A stretch of DNA of 64,000 bases from Sabellastarte sp. h YS-2021 (Eukaryota; Annelida; Polychaeta; Sabellida; Sabellidae), in assembly GCA_964017235.1 (NCBI GenBank), contig OZ024940.1, positions 26,603,615-26,667,614 on the forward strand, read 5' to 3'. Position numbers and translations under genes: made by a program. The notes below the pieces were generated by a model that was given only the letters and a program-made list of their open reading frames with translations, did not search any database and was not told the DNA's origin. Position 1 is the first letter of the stretch. Every line of letters begins with the position of its first letter. This document shows positions 1 to 13,100 of the stretch, piece after piece.

Positions 1-1036
1 GGAACATATTAAAATTGATCAGAATTAAATTGGAAGTTTGAGTGTTTATTTTTGGGGTTGGGTTATTAATTGATTGACACAAATTTCTCAAAATCCCCCC
101 AGGCAATAAACCAGTGAAAACTCAGTTCACATCTTGGCCCTTTTCCAAAGCTTTCTTTTTTTAATCCCCTCATGCTTGGGTAGGATATCTTCACTGTGAT
201 TCAGTGGAAAGATTACCAGATGGTTCCACCTTTGAAACATTTTGACCATCTTTTGCAAAACGATTCAACTGCTATTTTTCCCCAACTAGAGGCATTTTTA
301 TTTTTGTCAAGTTTCTCTAAGACTGCAGTGAGATTCGCCAGCAATATTTTGAAATGAAATATACAAATGAGATAATATGTGATCTCGCTTGATATGTCTT
401 CAAATACAGGAAGTTTGGGTGAAAATAGGGGTCAAACAATTTACAAAAAGGTGGTCGAAATGATTTGAAGATTGAAATGTGCATATTGTCAGTGTCTTGT
501 GTCAGCGAGTTAGCGTTGGCGACTTCCCATGGCAGCGAGTTGCATGGACACTGTCTGGATACTGGCTGGATTTGCGTTTTGAACATGTTTTGCATTTTGG
601 GCTACTTTTTAGAAAGGTTTGAAATGGTTGTTGTGATCTCTTTAAAGCTATAGTAAAATATACTTGCTGGAGGAATGCCTATTGAATGAATTTTGGCATT
701 TTTTTCATTGATGGTTCTATTTCTCCTTTATTTTGCAAGCTTTTACCTTCAATCAGAATTTAATTGTTTTGAGACGCAAGGGTTTTGTATATAAAATGTT
801 TTCCGTTTTTGTGGTTTTTTTAAATTAACTCAATAATATATATGTGTTTTTTTTATTTATTTATTTTTTTTATTTACTTCAACATTTATTAATCTCTGCA
901 TTCACACATTTCTTCATTCGGGATAATTTCTTAAATGCGGGTCAAACCGACATTTGGTTATTATAGCACCGGGTACATAGCCTGTAAACACTCATGTTGG
1001 GTTTTTGACATTTGTGAAATAGGAAATGAAGAGAAA

Positions 1037-1115
1037 ATGTTGGATTTTCAACAATTCTGCACGCGTGATTATCTGCTAACAACTGAAAGGGAAAAGAACT
1101 TCACAAGACTAAAAA
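1037..1115 (+). CDS. MOCOS: MOCOS exon 1 (probable first coding exon)
   Basis: The ATG at 1037 opens MLDFQQFCTRDYLLTTERE followed by KNFTRLK, which fits the short N-terminal helix ending in (E/N)F.RL that precedes YLDxAG in this family. The donor is A|GTAGGT at 1115/1116, phase 1; with AG from exon 2 it makes a lysine codon. The frame stays open upstream to another ATG at 935, so the protein could start 34 residues earlier; I prefer 1037 because the 935-1036 peptide does not resemble the family. Confidence 0.7.
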
Positions 1116-4100
1116 GTAGGTATTGTTAATTTCAGTTGACACCTGTTTCTGGACGGAAAAACCCAGTCTGATGTACACTGCTGGAAAAGCACAGCACTGC
1201 TCAGCCACTGAATTTCGTCACCCAGTAATGTACGTCGCATGGATTTTATACCACTATTAAAACCTGTTTACCAGTACTTTGTACAGACTTCACTGGGTCA
1301 TGAAATTGAAATTCAGTGGGTGAGCAGTAGTGTTCTGGATATGTCATGTCTACATTGGTTAGCATTAAGTGGGTTGATTTTTTTAATGCTGTGTGAAAAC
1401 TAAATTAGCCAGAAACATTATATTTGGCTGATATCCAGAAGAAAGTGATGGCAGCAGCATTATGTAAAAATTTGTTCATAACTTAATTGCTTCTTTCAGT
1501 TGTAAACTTGCCAAAAAAAAAAAAAAAAGAAACAAAAATGGTAAATAACTTCACCAAACATTCATGAAGTGGGCTGATTTTTTGGTCAAACATACTTGTC
1601 TATATAGTCATATTTTTGACAAATGTATGTGTTTCTTGGATTTATTATATTTAAAAGATCACAAAAATGTTTACCAGAAAGAAAATAGCAATAAACTCAT
1701 GATCAATAGATTTGGTTTGTGAGTGTGTTCTGGTGGAATTGCAGTCATGCAGGCTCTTCCCTCCCATAATTTTTTTTTTGCAAATAATTTAAATTATCAA
1801 GTTTAACAGACATCAAAACATCCAAATCTGATCTTTGTAGTGTAGCTATGTACTGTGAAACTTTTCCAAAAAACTCATAACACAGAAATGTAGCATACTT
1901 TTATTTTGGTAGAAATTCTTGAAAAATCAACCCACTTCATGAATCGACCAACTTCATGCTAACCCATGTGATATCTTTCTATCACTGGTAAACTATCAGT
2001 AAATGCCCATGTTAGGGTTGTTGCAATGATTCTATATACTATAAACAGGCTTAGGTGATATTTTTATGAACCAAACTATCAAATGATATTAATTGATATT
2101 AATAGTTGTACACAGTATTTCTGTCATAATCTATTTATTTTGAAAATTCACCTTTATTATTGGTTGTTTTTACTGTAAACCATAAATGCCAGTGAACACA
2201 CGGCGTGTTTACATATATATCCATATATACAAGTGTTTAATCTGCTGTTCCCTGCCATAACTCAGATGAACTTAACCACAAAAGCCTAATCTGTTCTTCT
2301 TTTATTTATAGTACTTTTTTGAGAAATAATGACTTGGTATATTATTTGAGTGTGTATTTCATCATGTCAGTTTGACAAGATTTAAGTATCCATTGGCAAG
2401 GCTAAAACTTATTCCGTATTTTACCTATAAAGCATAAAAAGTACTTGCCTTCAGTGTAGGCTTCCTCTGAATATGGAAATATGACATTGACACCATAATC
2501 TATTTCATATTGCTTTCTTTTGTGTATTGTGATCTGAAGTAAAACCTCAGATCAGACTAAAAAGGTATGACCAAATAATAAATTGTGTTTTAGCTAAGAC
2601 TCAATAATTTTGGCAGGTCTTTTCTTGTTCTTCAGAGGGAAGTAATGTCTGCTATCTTGACAATGCCGGTGCTTCATTGTACAGTGAACCTCAGATACAG
2701 GAATACTCCCGGGCGTTGTGTACACATGTGTATGGGAATCCACATAGTGGCAACCAGAGCAGTAGTCGGTCCACGGATACTGTGGAACAGGTCAGGCAGA
2801 GGTATGAAAACCTATTTATTCTAATCAGACCACTTTAAAAGAGTAGAATCTCAGAGTTACAAGAATCTTATCAATGTCCCTGGGCTTCTTTAGCATGACA
2901 CTGGGGATAGGACCAAATGACAAAACACAATTTTTAGTGGTCATCTGAGTCATTATGTATTTGCCTGTACCTGGGTTTGAACTCGTTAACTCAGTGTTCC
3001 TAGGCGAGTGTGTTACCCATCAGGCACAGTGGCAGATGATAAACATATATAAATAATAAAAAAAATTGGTAGCAAACATATACATGTAATATTTAAATGG
3101 AGTACTTACTATTGTGTGTTGTATGTGTTATTATTCAAGTTACTACGGGCCATGTTGGTATTTAAAAGTTTAGATCGTATGTCCAGTGCCTGTGTTAATA
3201 AAGTGATAGCTATATTTTATGAGTCAGCCAGAAGGAATAAGTTCTTCATTTATTTTTCCAAGGTCAGCTATAAAAGGTGTAAGATGGTAGTGGGTTTTTA
3301 ATCAGTGACACCCAAAGTGAGAACAATGTAACTAAATGTCAAACTTTTTGACCATTCTGCCATTGAGGCCTCTGTAATGTGCACAAACAGCGACTCACTG
3401 CTGCAGAATTATATTGTGTTGCATATTAAACTTATAGTGGTATGTAAAGCAGTAACAACAGAGCATGAAATGGGCAAAATGTTGGAGTGTCCAGAGCTCT
3501 GTAAAATCGCCAATAAAAACAAGAATTTTTAAGTATGGAGTATTGTTTTTAATGTTACAGGGTAGCTAGGTTCTTCAATACCTCACTGGACGAATATTCT
3601 GTGATTTTCACTAGCGGCTGTACAGCTTCACTCAAATTGCTTGCAGAGAGTTTCTGTTTCCATTGCACCTGCTGCAGTCAAAGCCATCAGAGTCACAAAC
3701 ACTCGCAAGTCCAGAAACATCCAGAATCATCCAGATTTTCAGAAAAGACAGACACATATGGCAAAGCAGGTGGTGGAAGACCAGGGCACAAAGGTGGTGT
3801 GTTCTGCTTCACAGAAGATAATCACACCTCAGTGGTAGGCATGCGGGAAATTGTGAAACTTCGGGGCCATAAATACCACTGTATGTTACAAGGTGACCTA
3901 GAGCAGTTATTTACCAAGGGAATGGCATTGCAGAATTCTGACCATCGCAGCTGTTCCGAAACTGTGCATATTTCTGAGGTCAGTGACAATATAGATATTC
4001 CAGAACTCAATGGAAGAAAAACTGAAGAAAAACATGGATTGAATAAGGACATAACATCTCTGTTGCAAAATCCCGAACATATCATATCTGAAACAGCAGA

Positions 4101-7100
4101 AATGTATGAATTTCAAAGTGAAATGGATGAACAGAAACATGGAGCAGATACTTTTGAAGCATGTTGTTGTCATGGGAACAGTTTATTTGTCTTTCCGGCA
4201 CAGAGTAATTTCAACGGCCGCAAGTATCCCTTGTCTTGGATTGAGAAAGTTCAAAGTCATCACCTGAAGACATCTGATCAACATCGATTTCTTGAGTGGT
4301 ATAAAAATTGCCGCACAGGGCCTGAACATTCTGGAGAAATTCCGGAAAATTCTGGGAAAATTCCGGAAAATTTTCAGCAACTGAAAGGAGACAGGCAGTG
4401 GTACGTGGGACTGGATGCTGCAAGTTTTGTTTCCACATCCCATCTGGATCTGAGCCAAGTGAAGCCAGATTTTGTGACTTTGTCCTTCTACAAAATATTT
4501 GGCTTCCCAACAGGTTTAGGTAAGGTAGTTGCAACAATTATTCCAACTAATTAAATAGGCATTTTAAATTGTGACATAAAATTGTGATATTGTCACAAGT
4601 ACTTCAAATTAAAGTGTCATGATTGAAAAAAATCTTAATGATCTTGAACATGGTGAATATTCTCCATATTCGCTCTATCAGCTGCTCTCTGTTATATGTA
4701 ACGACAGAACTCCAAATCTGAAAGAAATTCAGATTACGTTGACAGAACTTCCAACTGAATGTTCTGTTGACATAACTTCCCATCCTTTCAAATTCTGTCA
4801 AATTGTCTCTGAAATCCACATAAATAGATACCCTTAGGGACCTAGTGGTTAGCAAGTTTGTCATCTAATCACAGCCTGTCACCTCTGTGTGGGTTCGACT
4901 CCCACAAGTGGCAATGCTGAGGAACTGTCCCAGTGTAACACTGACTATTAAATGGGAGGTAAAGCTGTAACTGTGACCTTTGAATGAGGACACTTTACTC
5001 AAAAGGTTACTCTGCTGGTTAGAGTTCTTTTAAACAGGGTGTAATATTTTGTTATTTTTGAACCAGGGCATTGGTTGGAACCCTGGTGACATTTATGGTA
5101 AAATTATGTTGCATTAAAAACCTTTCAGGTGCTTTATTGGTGAGAAATGAGAGTGCCCACACCTTGCAGAAAGCATATTTTGGTGGGGGGACAGTGGACG
5201 TGTCTATCAGTAGAGAGGACTTTCATGTACCCAGAAAGAACCTTACAGATAGGTGAGTGGCTCTTGAATCAAGTTTACCTAGTGTTACTGCAGTTGGTGT
5301 TCACAATTCATATGTTAGTGAGAAAATGTAGTGGTTACGCACTTGGCTCCCATGTTCGAGGTTGGCGGTACAAACCCTGGACCAGATGTGGGAAAGTTGG
5401 TAGTTGCTTACCGATGGTCGACAGTTTATAGTACAGAACCTTGACCAACTGTATGTACTGGTTTCCTCTGCCCAAAAACTACCTGTCACATGACCTGAAC
5501 AGTGGAGAAAGCGATGTTAAACCCCAAATAAATAAATACAGGACTCAAAGCACTATTACACCCATCATGTACAAGTACACTCCAAGCCCAGGTTACTGAC
5601 ATTAGCCTAACTGGAAGACAGAGGCTGAAGGAGGACCTTTTATCAATGTCCTTTATGTTCTTTAGCCTGCCAATGACAGGGCTGGCATTTTAAGTGGTCA
5701 TCAGTACTGCTATGTATTTGTCTGTAACTGGGTTTTAACCCATGTCCCCAGCGTTCCTAGGTGAGTGTGTTAACCACTAGGCCACAGTGGCAGATGACAG
5801 AAATATAAGTTAAGTCATAAATGACTTAAAATAACATTTTATTGCATGAATACATTCTACCCAATGGACAATTGCTATACCAGTCTTGCACGACTAGCCC
5901 ACCGAACGACAGAAAAAGCTGTCCTGTGCTTCCACAGGTCTAGTACTGTGCTTTTGCTAGGTGGCGTATTGTACTTGTTGTCTAGGCAGAGTGACATCAC
6001 AGCATCTTTTTCATTTGGTGCCTGGGTGTGTGTAGTGTGCAGACATATTTTTGAAGCGCTATCGAAGTTTGAAGAAAAGTTGGAATATTTACGAATTTGA
6101 AGTTTAGTTTCATCTGAAGTTTATATATTCTGTTCCTTACATATTATGGCCTTTCCAGGACATTCAGAAAAGGGAAAAGAGGTGGGAAAAGTAAATTTTA
6201 CATTCAGTGTACAAAATTTACACGTTCCCTCCTGTCTAAGACTGGTAACTATTCTCATGAACCTGTAATTTTCTAGAGCTACAGATCTGAATGTCCTGTA
6301 GCTCAACAATATTTTTTTAATATCTGAAATTGATGAAAGTTTTACTTTTGAGTTTCTTGGCATATATAGGAAAAATCATTCAACCATGTATTGTTTACCA
6401 CTTACCACTTGGTCAACTATAAAACTCAATGTTGATTTAACCCACATTGAAATACACCTGTAACATTTTGTAAATCCAGATCTACTGATAAACGTTGTAG
6501 ACTGTTTAGATTAGCTTAAAAGGTGATCTGCTTGAGTTTATTTTTAACTAACTTTGTGTGTATATTGCCAATATTGTAAAAAAAGCTGCTGATGTTCAAC
6601 CACAGAAGAGTATTGTTTTGTGAATTTCAAACTCCCCATGTAAAATAGTTGACTTTGTAATGAGTATTTTAGTATCTTTTCATCGCTCTATCTGTGGATA
6701 CAGTATGGTTTTTAGAAAAGCAATTTCCCAGTTGTTTATAGATGACAATTGTAGGCCAAAAAATACAAGATAAAATGTGTTTGGACAAATATATTATTTG
6801 GACAAAAATATTCTCTAACAGGACACATAAAAACAAGTTATTTTATTGTAAAAAAAAAGTTTCTTCTGTGTTATGCAAACATCAACATTTCATTGCTTAT
6901 TTTACCAAAAATGCCAATTAAGAATATCACAGTGATTTAAATATAATATACTAATAATAAGAAGAATAATTATCAGACACAGTGAAAATGCATCAATACA
7001 TAAAAATCAGAAAATACTGTGAATTTTAAATCCGTCCACCTTGGTTTCCAACTCTTATAACTGATTTTCTGAAGAATTTGTATTATCAATAGGACGGTAA

Positions 7101-10100
7101 AACAATTTCCATAGTGGTATCGTACCAATGTAAAAGTATTCTGATTCTGGGATACAGAAAAAGCCGTGTTTTAGCACTCTCCCAGTAAAATAGGCCCAGT
7201 AACAGGGAGATGAGTTAAATGCAGATGAAAACCTTGAACCGTTGGAATTAGATGATGTTACCATATAAAATAGTGCATATCATGTCAAAAATTGGCCTTT
7301 ATGCCATTTAATGTAAGTAAGGTGTCCTATTTACCTTTTACTAAATAAAAAAACTTAACCAGTTCAGTATATAGTATTTTACGTATACACGAGCACTTGA
7401 CTCCGAAAAATTGGGATTGAATTTTCATGCAATTAGGCTCGTTTTCCGAGCATCGACTACTCGTTTACATTCCTCAAAAGCATCAGAAGGTATCACAAAT
7501 TTACCTTGATAATCAATAATCAATAAATCATTTACATTTCATCGAAAACAACTCCTACATTAAATGAAACATCACACAAATATGGTGTTCACGAACCTTG
7601 AAATATCTTGCAGTGTCATTTACTATTTTGAATTATGGCTCATGTACACGTATGTATCATCTCTTCTTATACATGAATATGACAAATTATTAAAATGCTG
7701 CGTTTCATTCACTCCAAGACTGTGAAATTATTAAACATCAGTCAAAACTGGGTTTAATAGTACATATAACTTCTGTGGAAATGCATAAACTAACAAATTA
7801 AACATAAATAAATAAAGAAAGAAATAATAAATATATAAATAAATGAACAAATTAAACATTAAAAAATGGCCTCTGCCCTTTCAACCTTCTCACTTTGTAG
7901 TTTCACGTTTGGTTCAGCCCTTAGTGCTGTGTCAAATTTCTGTGTCTTTTCTTCCTCAAACTGACCTCTTCTGGCATTTCCAGTTGGTCTAGTATGGACC
8001 ACAAAGAGTAAGTGTCAGTTGACCGGGATGTTGGATAATAAGATGAATTACAACAGCATAGCCTCTGCTGGCCAGAAATTGACTTCTGCTAAAGTGGGAA
8101 TTCTACTAAACAGACTTCTGCTGATGTAAGTGAAACATCACTGTAACACCAGTAAATATATTTACAATTTGTAAGTTACAATTTCAGTATTCCCCTTATG
8201 GAGTTGGACAGAGTATAGTAATATGCAGTCCAGCCATTACTTTTTCATATTAAGACCATAGAGCATGTTCTGAGACCGTATGGCTTCCACCCATTCCACC
8301 CTCTTCCTTTCTAACTCTGCATTAAGCTCAGCCTTGAGTGACCTCTCCAATGTCTCCTCTCTCTTCTTCTTTCTCAGACGTACCTGTTCTGGTATTTCCA
8401 CCTGGTCGACTATGTATAAAGCCACTTCGTAGCCCAGAAGATGGGCATAAACCAACATACAATCCACCAAAGGTGGAGGATTTTGCAAATGAGGGCAGGC
8501 TGGTTTCTGGACAAAGTATCTCAGCACCTCTCGAGCGTTCCGCAAATGGGAACCAGCCTGGCGATGCCATCGTTCACGGATACCCCCACAGGCTTTCCCC
8601 ACATAGCATTGAACCTGATTGGCCTTGTCTGACAGCTCAGACTTTGGGAGTGATACCGTCAGGACATAGATGACGAACGTGTCTGTCAACACCGATATAT
8701 TATCGAGCCTGCTGACATTGTAGCGAGCCTCTGCTGACTCAGCAGGTTTCCTCCTGTTGTAGACACGCTGGAGAAACTCAATATTCTTCAGGTGTTTGCT
8801 CTCGGAGTTGGTCACCGTGGTAATGGTGAACCTGGAGGCGTAAGGTGCAGAGTTGCCATGGTTGGTATCCACATCGTAGGTGCACTTGGCGAGCCTTTCT
8901 CCGTATTGGGCATAGAGTGGTGACATGAGGTCTAAGACCTTCTTTACACTGGTCACTAACCTCCCCAATGCCCCTTGCTGCCAGTAGAGCCCATCCAGCA
9001 CCTTGGACCTCCGTTCTCTGGGGTCCTCGGACCAGGTTGAGGCAGGTACCTGAATATATAACCAATGAACAAAGAAAAAAATAGTAAATTTACAGAGAGA
9101 GTATGGTCTGTACCTGAATAATGAATGAACAAAATAATTTCAAGTAATAAAATATGAAAATACGATGAAGTACAGAGTTTGACTTGTGAACTGATCTGTG
9201 GACCAAAGTCTAATTTGTTGTCCGATGTGAGATTTTGCTGTTTATCCCAAAATTCAGAAACCAAAATTTGTATCTTTCTGTTCCAGACTGTATCCTCTAA
9301 TTAGTGTTCCTATTTTCATTTGGTTGTGATAGACAAGGTCAGAGTTGGTGTTTTATGTCCTATTCAATAGCTGGGATCAGATTGGGACAGGTGCTCAGCA
9401 TTGCCACTTGTGGGAGTCAAACCAACATAGAGGTGACAGCCTGTGATTAGATGACAAACTTGTTAACTAGACCACTGAGGACCTTGGTTGTGGCAGAAAG
9501 ATAGCACAAAACTGTAATGAATATTTAATAACTAGATATTAAAGAAGTCAGTATTTTAGGCTTTTTATGGCTGATATCTCACGTTTTTACTTAATGGTGT
9601 ATACTTTAAAAAGACACAAGTTTAGTCTCCAGATGGGTTATACATTGACGTATCTTATTGGAAAAGTGTGAAACTGGTTTAACTAAGAAGGTGTGTTGTT
9701 ACCTGACTCCATTCAATGCCCAGCTTCTTGCGTTCAAACATGGAGAAGAAGAGGACCAACTGGCGGTGGATGCGCAACAAGAGTGTGTGGGCATCAGGCG
9801 GACCAGTCTGGCTGTCATTGTGTTGGCTGAAGAGGTTGATAGTGTCCTTAATGGCTGCATCCAAGATACTCGGGATGTCCTTTCCCTTGTTCTTCTTGCA
9901 CCAGATGGCGCTGGCATTTCTTGTCAAGGTCAGGAGGTCGTTGAGGCCGATGCGATGGCTGAACCTCCTGCTTTCTGTCAGGTAGATGGCCTGTAGTGAC
10001 TCGATGCTCTGCAAGTGCAGGTTCATCGACTTGGCAAGGCATTTCAGGTTATAGATCACATATGGAGGCTTCTTGGAGCCAAAGAGATCAATGATGACTG

Positions 10101-13100
10101 TCTTGATGGTTTCGGAGATCTTGCCCTTTGGTCCGAGTTTCATCTGCTGCCGCCAAAGGGCCTCTACATACTTGATGATATTCCTGGGATTCTTTTCATT
10201 CTTAAAGTCAATAATGTAAGAGCTTTGTTCATCCATGGGATTCAGCCCCCACTTCCTGTCATTGATGGTTAGCCGATGGGTCCACTTCAGCCGGAGCTCT
10301 TCCAGTGACGTCTCAACCTCGGACTGGTTTCCGCCCTGCGCCTTGTCGACGATGTACAGTTCGGTCTTGTAGCCCTTCAGCTTGGAGTAGAGCAGGATAC
10401 AGTCTACTAAGGGGGGTGGGTTTCTCGGCGGGAAGTGTCTGTGCTCACCATTTGGCATGATGTGGGAATCTCGGCTGCATTTGCAGTGGACCTGGTAACA
10501 GGGAAGAGACTTTACATTTACAGAATATAAGATGTTTGAGAGGTCCTTATCAGTATCTCTCACGCTCAGTTAATTCAGCATATTAACTGTAAAATCAAGT
10601 GAAACTAAATGCTTTCAATATCTAAAATAGTGTGTAACTAATAACCAGAGATATGATAAAACTACAAGGCAGTTTACAAAGGTCACTAGAGAGTTGATGC
10701 AAATATTATTATTACTTTATAAGATCACTACTTTCAAGGCCTTTTAAACTAATCTGATATGGTGCCTGCATCACAATGAACAAAATGGTGAAAAAATTGT
10801 CCAAATTGGAGCAGAAGTAAGAAGTTCTTTCAACTGAATATCTTGGCTAGAGACTGAAGGTGTTTAGCAGTCTGATAGAAGTTGGAAAATTCTTCAAAAT
10901 CAATCATATTGAATTGGTGTGAATTGATAAAGATATATCTTATGAGTTTTAACTTTATTATCGAATCGTATCATGGTTGATGGGTACAGGCCTCAAGATC
11001 TATAAAAAAGGGTAGAAGTTTATCGGTATTGAAGGCAGGTTTCTGTCCCTGTGTTACCTTGTAATACTGGAGGAGATCCATGGCATTCTGCAAGTGGGAA
11101 CCAGGCTGAAAGAACCAGGCGTCAGTCAAACCTTCCTTAGCCCCGCCCACATAGGCCTGGACCTGTGGACAAAAAGACAAAATGAAAACCGTTTGAGTAG
11201 AAGCCTCTGAAGTATTTAATTGTGTGGAGTTAGATATCAAGTGCTTGGAATCTTTTAACCATGTCTTACTCGAAATATTGGTTGAAAGTAAGTATTTTTA
11301 TTTTCATTTCACTAAATTTCATATATCTATGCATATCTGTGAATGAAAGTCTTCTTTATGTTGAAGAATTCCTTAGCTTTTAGCTAACAACAGTCCAGCA
11401 ACACCTTAATTAAAGGATTCAGGGAGTAAGTAGGAGCATTCTTTGTGTCGTCGTTAAATTGTCAGTTAGTAGAGTAAGAAATCTGAAATTCGCCACATAT
11501 CTGAAATTCACCACATGTAAAAATATTAATAAAATAAATGATGAGTGAGATTTGTTGACTGTATAGTAAATTAAGGCTTTTTGAACTGAAAAATACCAAC
11601 TTTTGGACAAAAATATCATTTTCTTCATAAAATTAACTAAACGTTTAGAGGTGGCGAATTTTAGATTCCTGGCGAATTTTAGATTTCTTACTCTAGGTCC
11701 TTATATTGTCAGTAGACATCCCCTTCAGGTCACAAATGTTAATTGAAATGTGTCAATTACTGTAAAACCTATGTAAACTACCATTTTTATTATTCACCAC
11801 GAGCTGCATATGACCTAATGTGAGGGGATGTCTATAGGAATTCATGGGCTGGGAATCTTCTGATGTGACCAAATTTGACCTTGGGCCCCTCCTTAAAGGT
11901 CAAACGAGGATAGCCAAACTTAAAAGTGATTATAACTCGCTTATGATTGGTCCTACAGGTTTGCAATGTCAAAGCAACATATAGGTGATCATGAGCTAGG
12001 AGTCTTCTCATCTGATCAGGCTTGATCTTGGGACCCTCCTTATTTACCTCTTCACAATGCTCCTTTAGCATTTCATATAAAATTGCAAGTTGTAGGGACG
12101 CTCTTTTTTTGTACAAAAACGTTTTGTCTAGCTGCAAGATTATTTAAAAAAATCTTGATTGTTATTAAAGGACTTTTAATAACTAATTTAACGAGAGGGT
12201 AACTTGAACAGTTATTGGCATTTCATCAAAGATTGATTTCCTCAAGGACCAATTGTAACTCTGTTTACTCACTTTTTACTCACCTGCACCCCCTGACCTT
12301 CGATTCCGACCTCTACCTGAGGCAGTGTCACAAGTAGTACATAGATGACATTCTTGTCCGCCAGTACAGACGCCAGGTCCTTGCTGTCTCTGGCCTTGTA
12401 GTCATAGGCTGGGCGCAGGTGCTCTGCAGCCTTCACAATGTCAAGGTCTACACGATTGGTTGATAGGAACTGCGGCCGTGCAGCTGACATTCCTACATTT
12501 GTGGTAACACAATCAGGTGCATTTTACACTTCCAAAATTTTAACAAAAGTACAAAAATACTTATTAAATATTTGTGGAGAAATCGTAATTTGAAAATAGA
12601 ATTCTGTTAGCTGACTAGTTTCCCCTTTGTCCTACTTAGACTCGAAAATAGTCCCCAAACTTTAAAAATTCAGCTAATAGAAGGAGATTAAATGGAGATT
12701 TTACTGTACCTGGCTTGCAGGTGAATCGGGGATTTTACTCTACCTGGCTTGCAGGTGAATTGGAGATTTTACTATACCTGGCTTGCAGGTGAAATGAAGA
12801 TCATGCTATTACAGGCTTTTAGGTGAATAAAAGATTTTACCACACTTGACATGTAGTAAATTGGAGATTTTACTATACCTTGATTGTGGTTGAATGAGAG
12901 TTTACTGTATCTGGCTTGTAAGTGAATAAGAGACAATTTACGGTACCTAATTTGTACCCGCATTAGATAGTTTACTGTACCTGACCTGTAGGTGAATTAG
13001 AGAGTTCACTGTACCTGACCTGTAGGTGAATTACACATTTGACTGAATTTGGTTTGTTGATGAATTTGAGGTTTGCCGTACCTGGCTTGTAGGTGAATTA

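Noticed and set aside
935..1036. 34-residue N-terminal extension of MOCOS from the ATG at 935
   Set aside because: The frame is open, but the peptide does not resemble the family N-terminus and the ATG at 1037 gives the expected length. Not excluded without 5' transcript data.
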